NCBI GenBank assembly: GCA_963749895.1
Contig: CAVVOG010000001.1
Span: 248,001-312,000 of the forward strand
DNA length: 64,000 nucleotides
DNA from: AC-51 sp963749895
GTDB lineage: Bacteria; Actinomycetota; UBA4738; HRBIN12
Direction of reading: 5' to 3'
Shown: positions 62,858 to 64,000 of the stretch, piece after piece
How positions within the stretch are numbered: position 1 is the stretch's first letter
How the letters are laid out: each line of letters begins with the position of its first letter
Notes under the pieces: model-generated
The model's database searches: none
Told to the model about the DNA's origin: nothing
What the model saw: the letters and a program-made list of their open reading frames with translations, nothing else
Program-made: the position numbers and the translations under genes

Positions 62858-64000
62858 GTCGCCACCGCCTGCGCGTAGGCCGCGACGTCGACGAGCCCAC
62901 GGGCGGCGCGCTCGGACACGGACCACAGACCCTCGGCGCCGACACCGAGCACCACCGTCAGCAGCGCGAAGAACGCTGCCGGCGCGAGCAGCCCCGCCGT
63001 GGAGCGCGGCAGGCGCGCGGCCGGTTCGGTCGCATCTCCCCAGAACACCCCGTTCCAGACCTTGACCATGGACACGAGGGTGAACAGGCTCACCACGATC
63101 GCGGTCGCGGCGATCCAGTGGTCGGCGCTCTCGAACGCCGCGCGGACGAGCGACATCTTCGCGACGAAGCCCGAGAAGGGCGGTATCCCGGCCAGCGACA
63201 GGGCGGTCACGAGGAACACGGCCGAGAGCCAGGGTCGTCGCCTGGCGAGGCCGCCGACCCGTCCGAGTTCGTCGGTGCCCTCCTGCACCTCCACCGTGGC
63301 CGCGACCAGGAACAGACCGGTCTTCACACCGACGTACTGGACCAGGAAGAACACCCCCGCCGCGAGGGCCGGCCCGGTCCCGAGGCCGAGCGCCATCACC
63401 AGGTACCCCATCTGACTCACCATGTGGAACGAGAGGATCGACCCCATCGACGAGCGACCCACCGCCCCCAGCACCCCGACGATCATCGTGACGCCCGCCA
63501 CGACGAGCAACGGCATCGCCAGGGTGTCGGCGCCGTCGAACAGGACGGAGACGACCCGGAACAGCGCGACCACCCCGACCTTGGTGAGCGTCCCGGAGAA
63601 CAGCGCCCGGACCGCCGGCGGCGCCACCGGGTACGCACGAGGGAGCCAGGCGTGCACAGGAACGAGACCGGCCTTCACGCACAACGACACCACGATCAGC
63701 AGGCTCGCGAACGCGACCGCGTCCGACGACGCGGCAGCGCCCCGGAGCACCCCGAGGTTGACGGAACCGGCGGTCGCGTACACGAATCCGACACCGGCCA
63801 GGAACAGGGTCGAGGCCAGGAAGTTCGTCGCCACGTAGAGAGCGCCTGCCCGCACCCGAGGCCCCGTCGCGCCGAACGTGAGCAGGACGTATGAGGACAG
63901 CAGCAACACCTCGATCCAGACGAAGAGGTTGAACAGGTCGGCGGTCAGCGTGGCCCCGGCCGCCGCGCCCAGCAGGGCTGTCGCCGCAGCGTGGTAGCGG
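62854..64000 (-). CDS. mnhD: Mrp-type Na+/H+ antiporter subunit D, partial
   Basis: Proton-conducting subunit homologous to NuoM/NuoN. About 380 residues are present; the N-terminal part lies beyond the right edge (the frame is open to base 64000, reading TADLFNLFVWIEVLLLSSY there). Visible features are VKAGLVPVHAWLPRAYPVAP with the conserved Lys and HAWLP motif, FSGTLTKVGVVALFR, ILSFHMVSQMGYLVMALGL, and SLAGIPPFSGFVAKMSLV. Subunits A, B and C should follow upstream on minus. A nearby H+-pyrophosphatase may help power it. Confidence 0.95.
   Translation of the reverse strand, partial: RYHAAATALLGAAAGATLTADLFNLFVWIEVLLLSSYVLLTFGATGPRVRAGALYVATNFLASTLFLAGVGFVYATAGSVNLGVLRGAAASSDAVAFASLLIVVSLCVKAGLVPVHAWLPRAYPVAPPAVRALFSGTLTKVGVVALFRVVSVLFDGADTLAMPLLVVAGVTMIVGVLGAVGRSSMGSILSFHMVSQMGYLVMALGLGTGPALAAGVFFLVQYVGVKTGLFLVAATVEVQEGTDELGRVGGLARRRPWLSAVFLVTALSLAGIPPFSGFVAKMSLVRAAFESADHWIAATAIVVSLFTLVSMVKVWNGVFWGDATEPAARLPRSTAGLLAPAAFFALLTVVLGVGAEGLWSVSERAARGLVDVAAYAQAVAT

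Overview
The window is a GC-rich chromosome segment from an actinobacterium (Actinomycetota). No rRNA, insertion sequence, phage gene or CRISPR array was seen. The assignment rests on gene order. The blocks carD-(PIN/TRAM)-ispD with radA, tilS-hpt-ftsH-folE-folP-folB-folK-DUF2520-panC-coaX-lysS-clpC, holB near topA, and APC permease-ceoB-ceoC-(OB-fold) all resemble arrangements I recall from Mycobacterium and other actinobacteria. Added or changed genes inside these blocks suggest a lineage distant from the well-studied genera. I cannot name class or genus.

Layout. 1-3619: ispD (cut by the left edge), a YacL-like PIN/TRAM membrane protein, carD and radA, all on minus. 3636-7544: a DsbB-like protein with an apparent frameshift, two small unknown proteins, a RIO-type kinase, and an ECF sigma factor followed by a membrane-anchored beta-propeller protein. 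7579-26969, nearly all minus: clpC, a CRP-like cNMP-binding protein, lysS, coaX, a lone NadC N-terminal domain, panC, a DUF2520 dehydrogenase-like protein, a zinc-ribbon/propeller membrane protein, the folate genes folK, folB, folP and folE, a membrane J-domain protein, a HAD phosphatase, ftsH, hpt, tilS, a zincin and a repeat-rich membrane protein. Many of these overlap by 1-10 bases, so long co-transcripts are likely. A tRNA-Thr(CGT) follows.

27218-45554 is a signalling region. It holds a Usp-ABC1 kinase fusion, four paralogous multi-membrane histidine kinases, a receiver-HTH-adenylate cyclase fusion, NarL-type and receiver-only response regulators, a UspA protein, an M36 metalloprotease and a membrane sensor-like protein with Glu-Pro repeats. 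One kinase has Arg in place of the phosphoacceptor His. Another has an apparent frameshift near its N-terminus.

45651-52669: holB, a fused MFS-thymidylate kinase, topA, a DedA protein and a GNAT acetyltransferase. 52735-64000 is an ion and energy region: a KimA-like K+ transporter with a KdpD/KdpE-like pair, divergent TrkA-type proteins (ceoB, ceoC), an OB-fold protein, a K+-independent-type H+-pumping pyrophosphatase, and the mnhD-E-F-G end of an Mrp Na+/H+ antiporter operon whose mnhD runs off the right edge. Together these point to coupled control of K+, Na+ and proton gradients. The kdpD-ceoB intergenic region holds an ordered set of repeats with the spacing expected for an OmpR/KdpE-type regulator.
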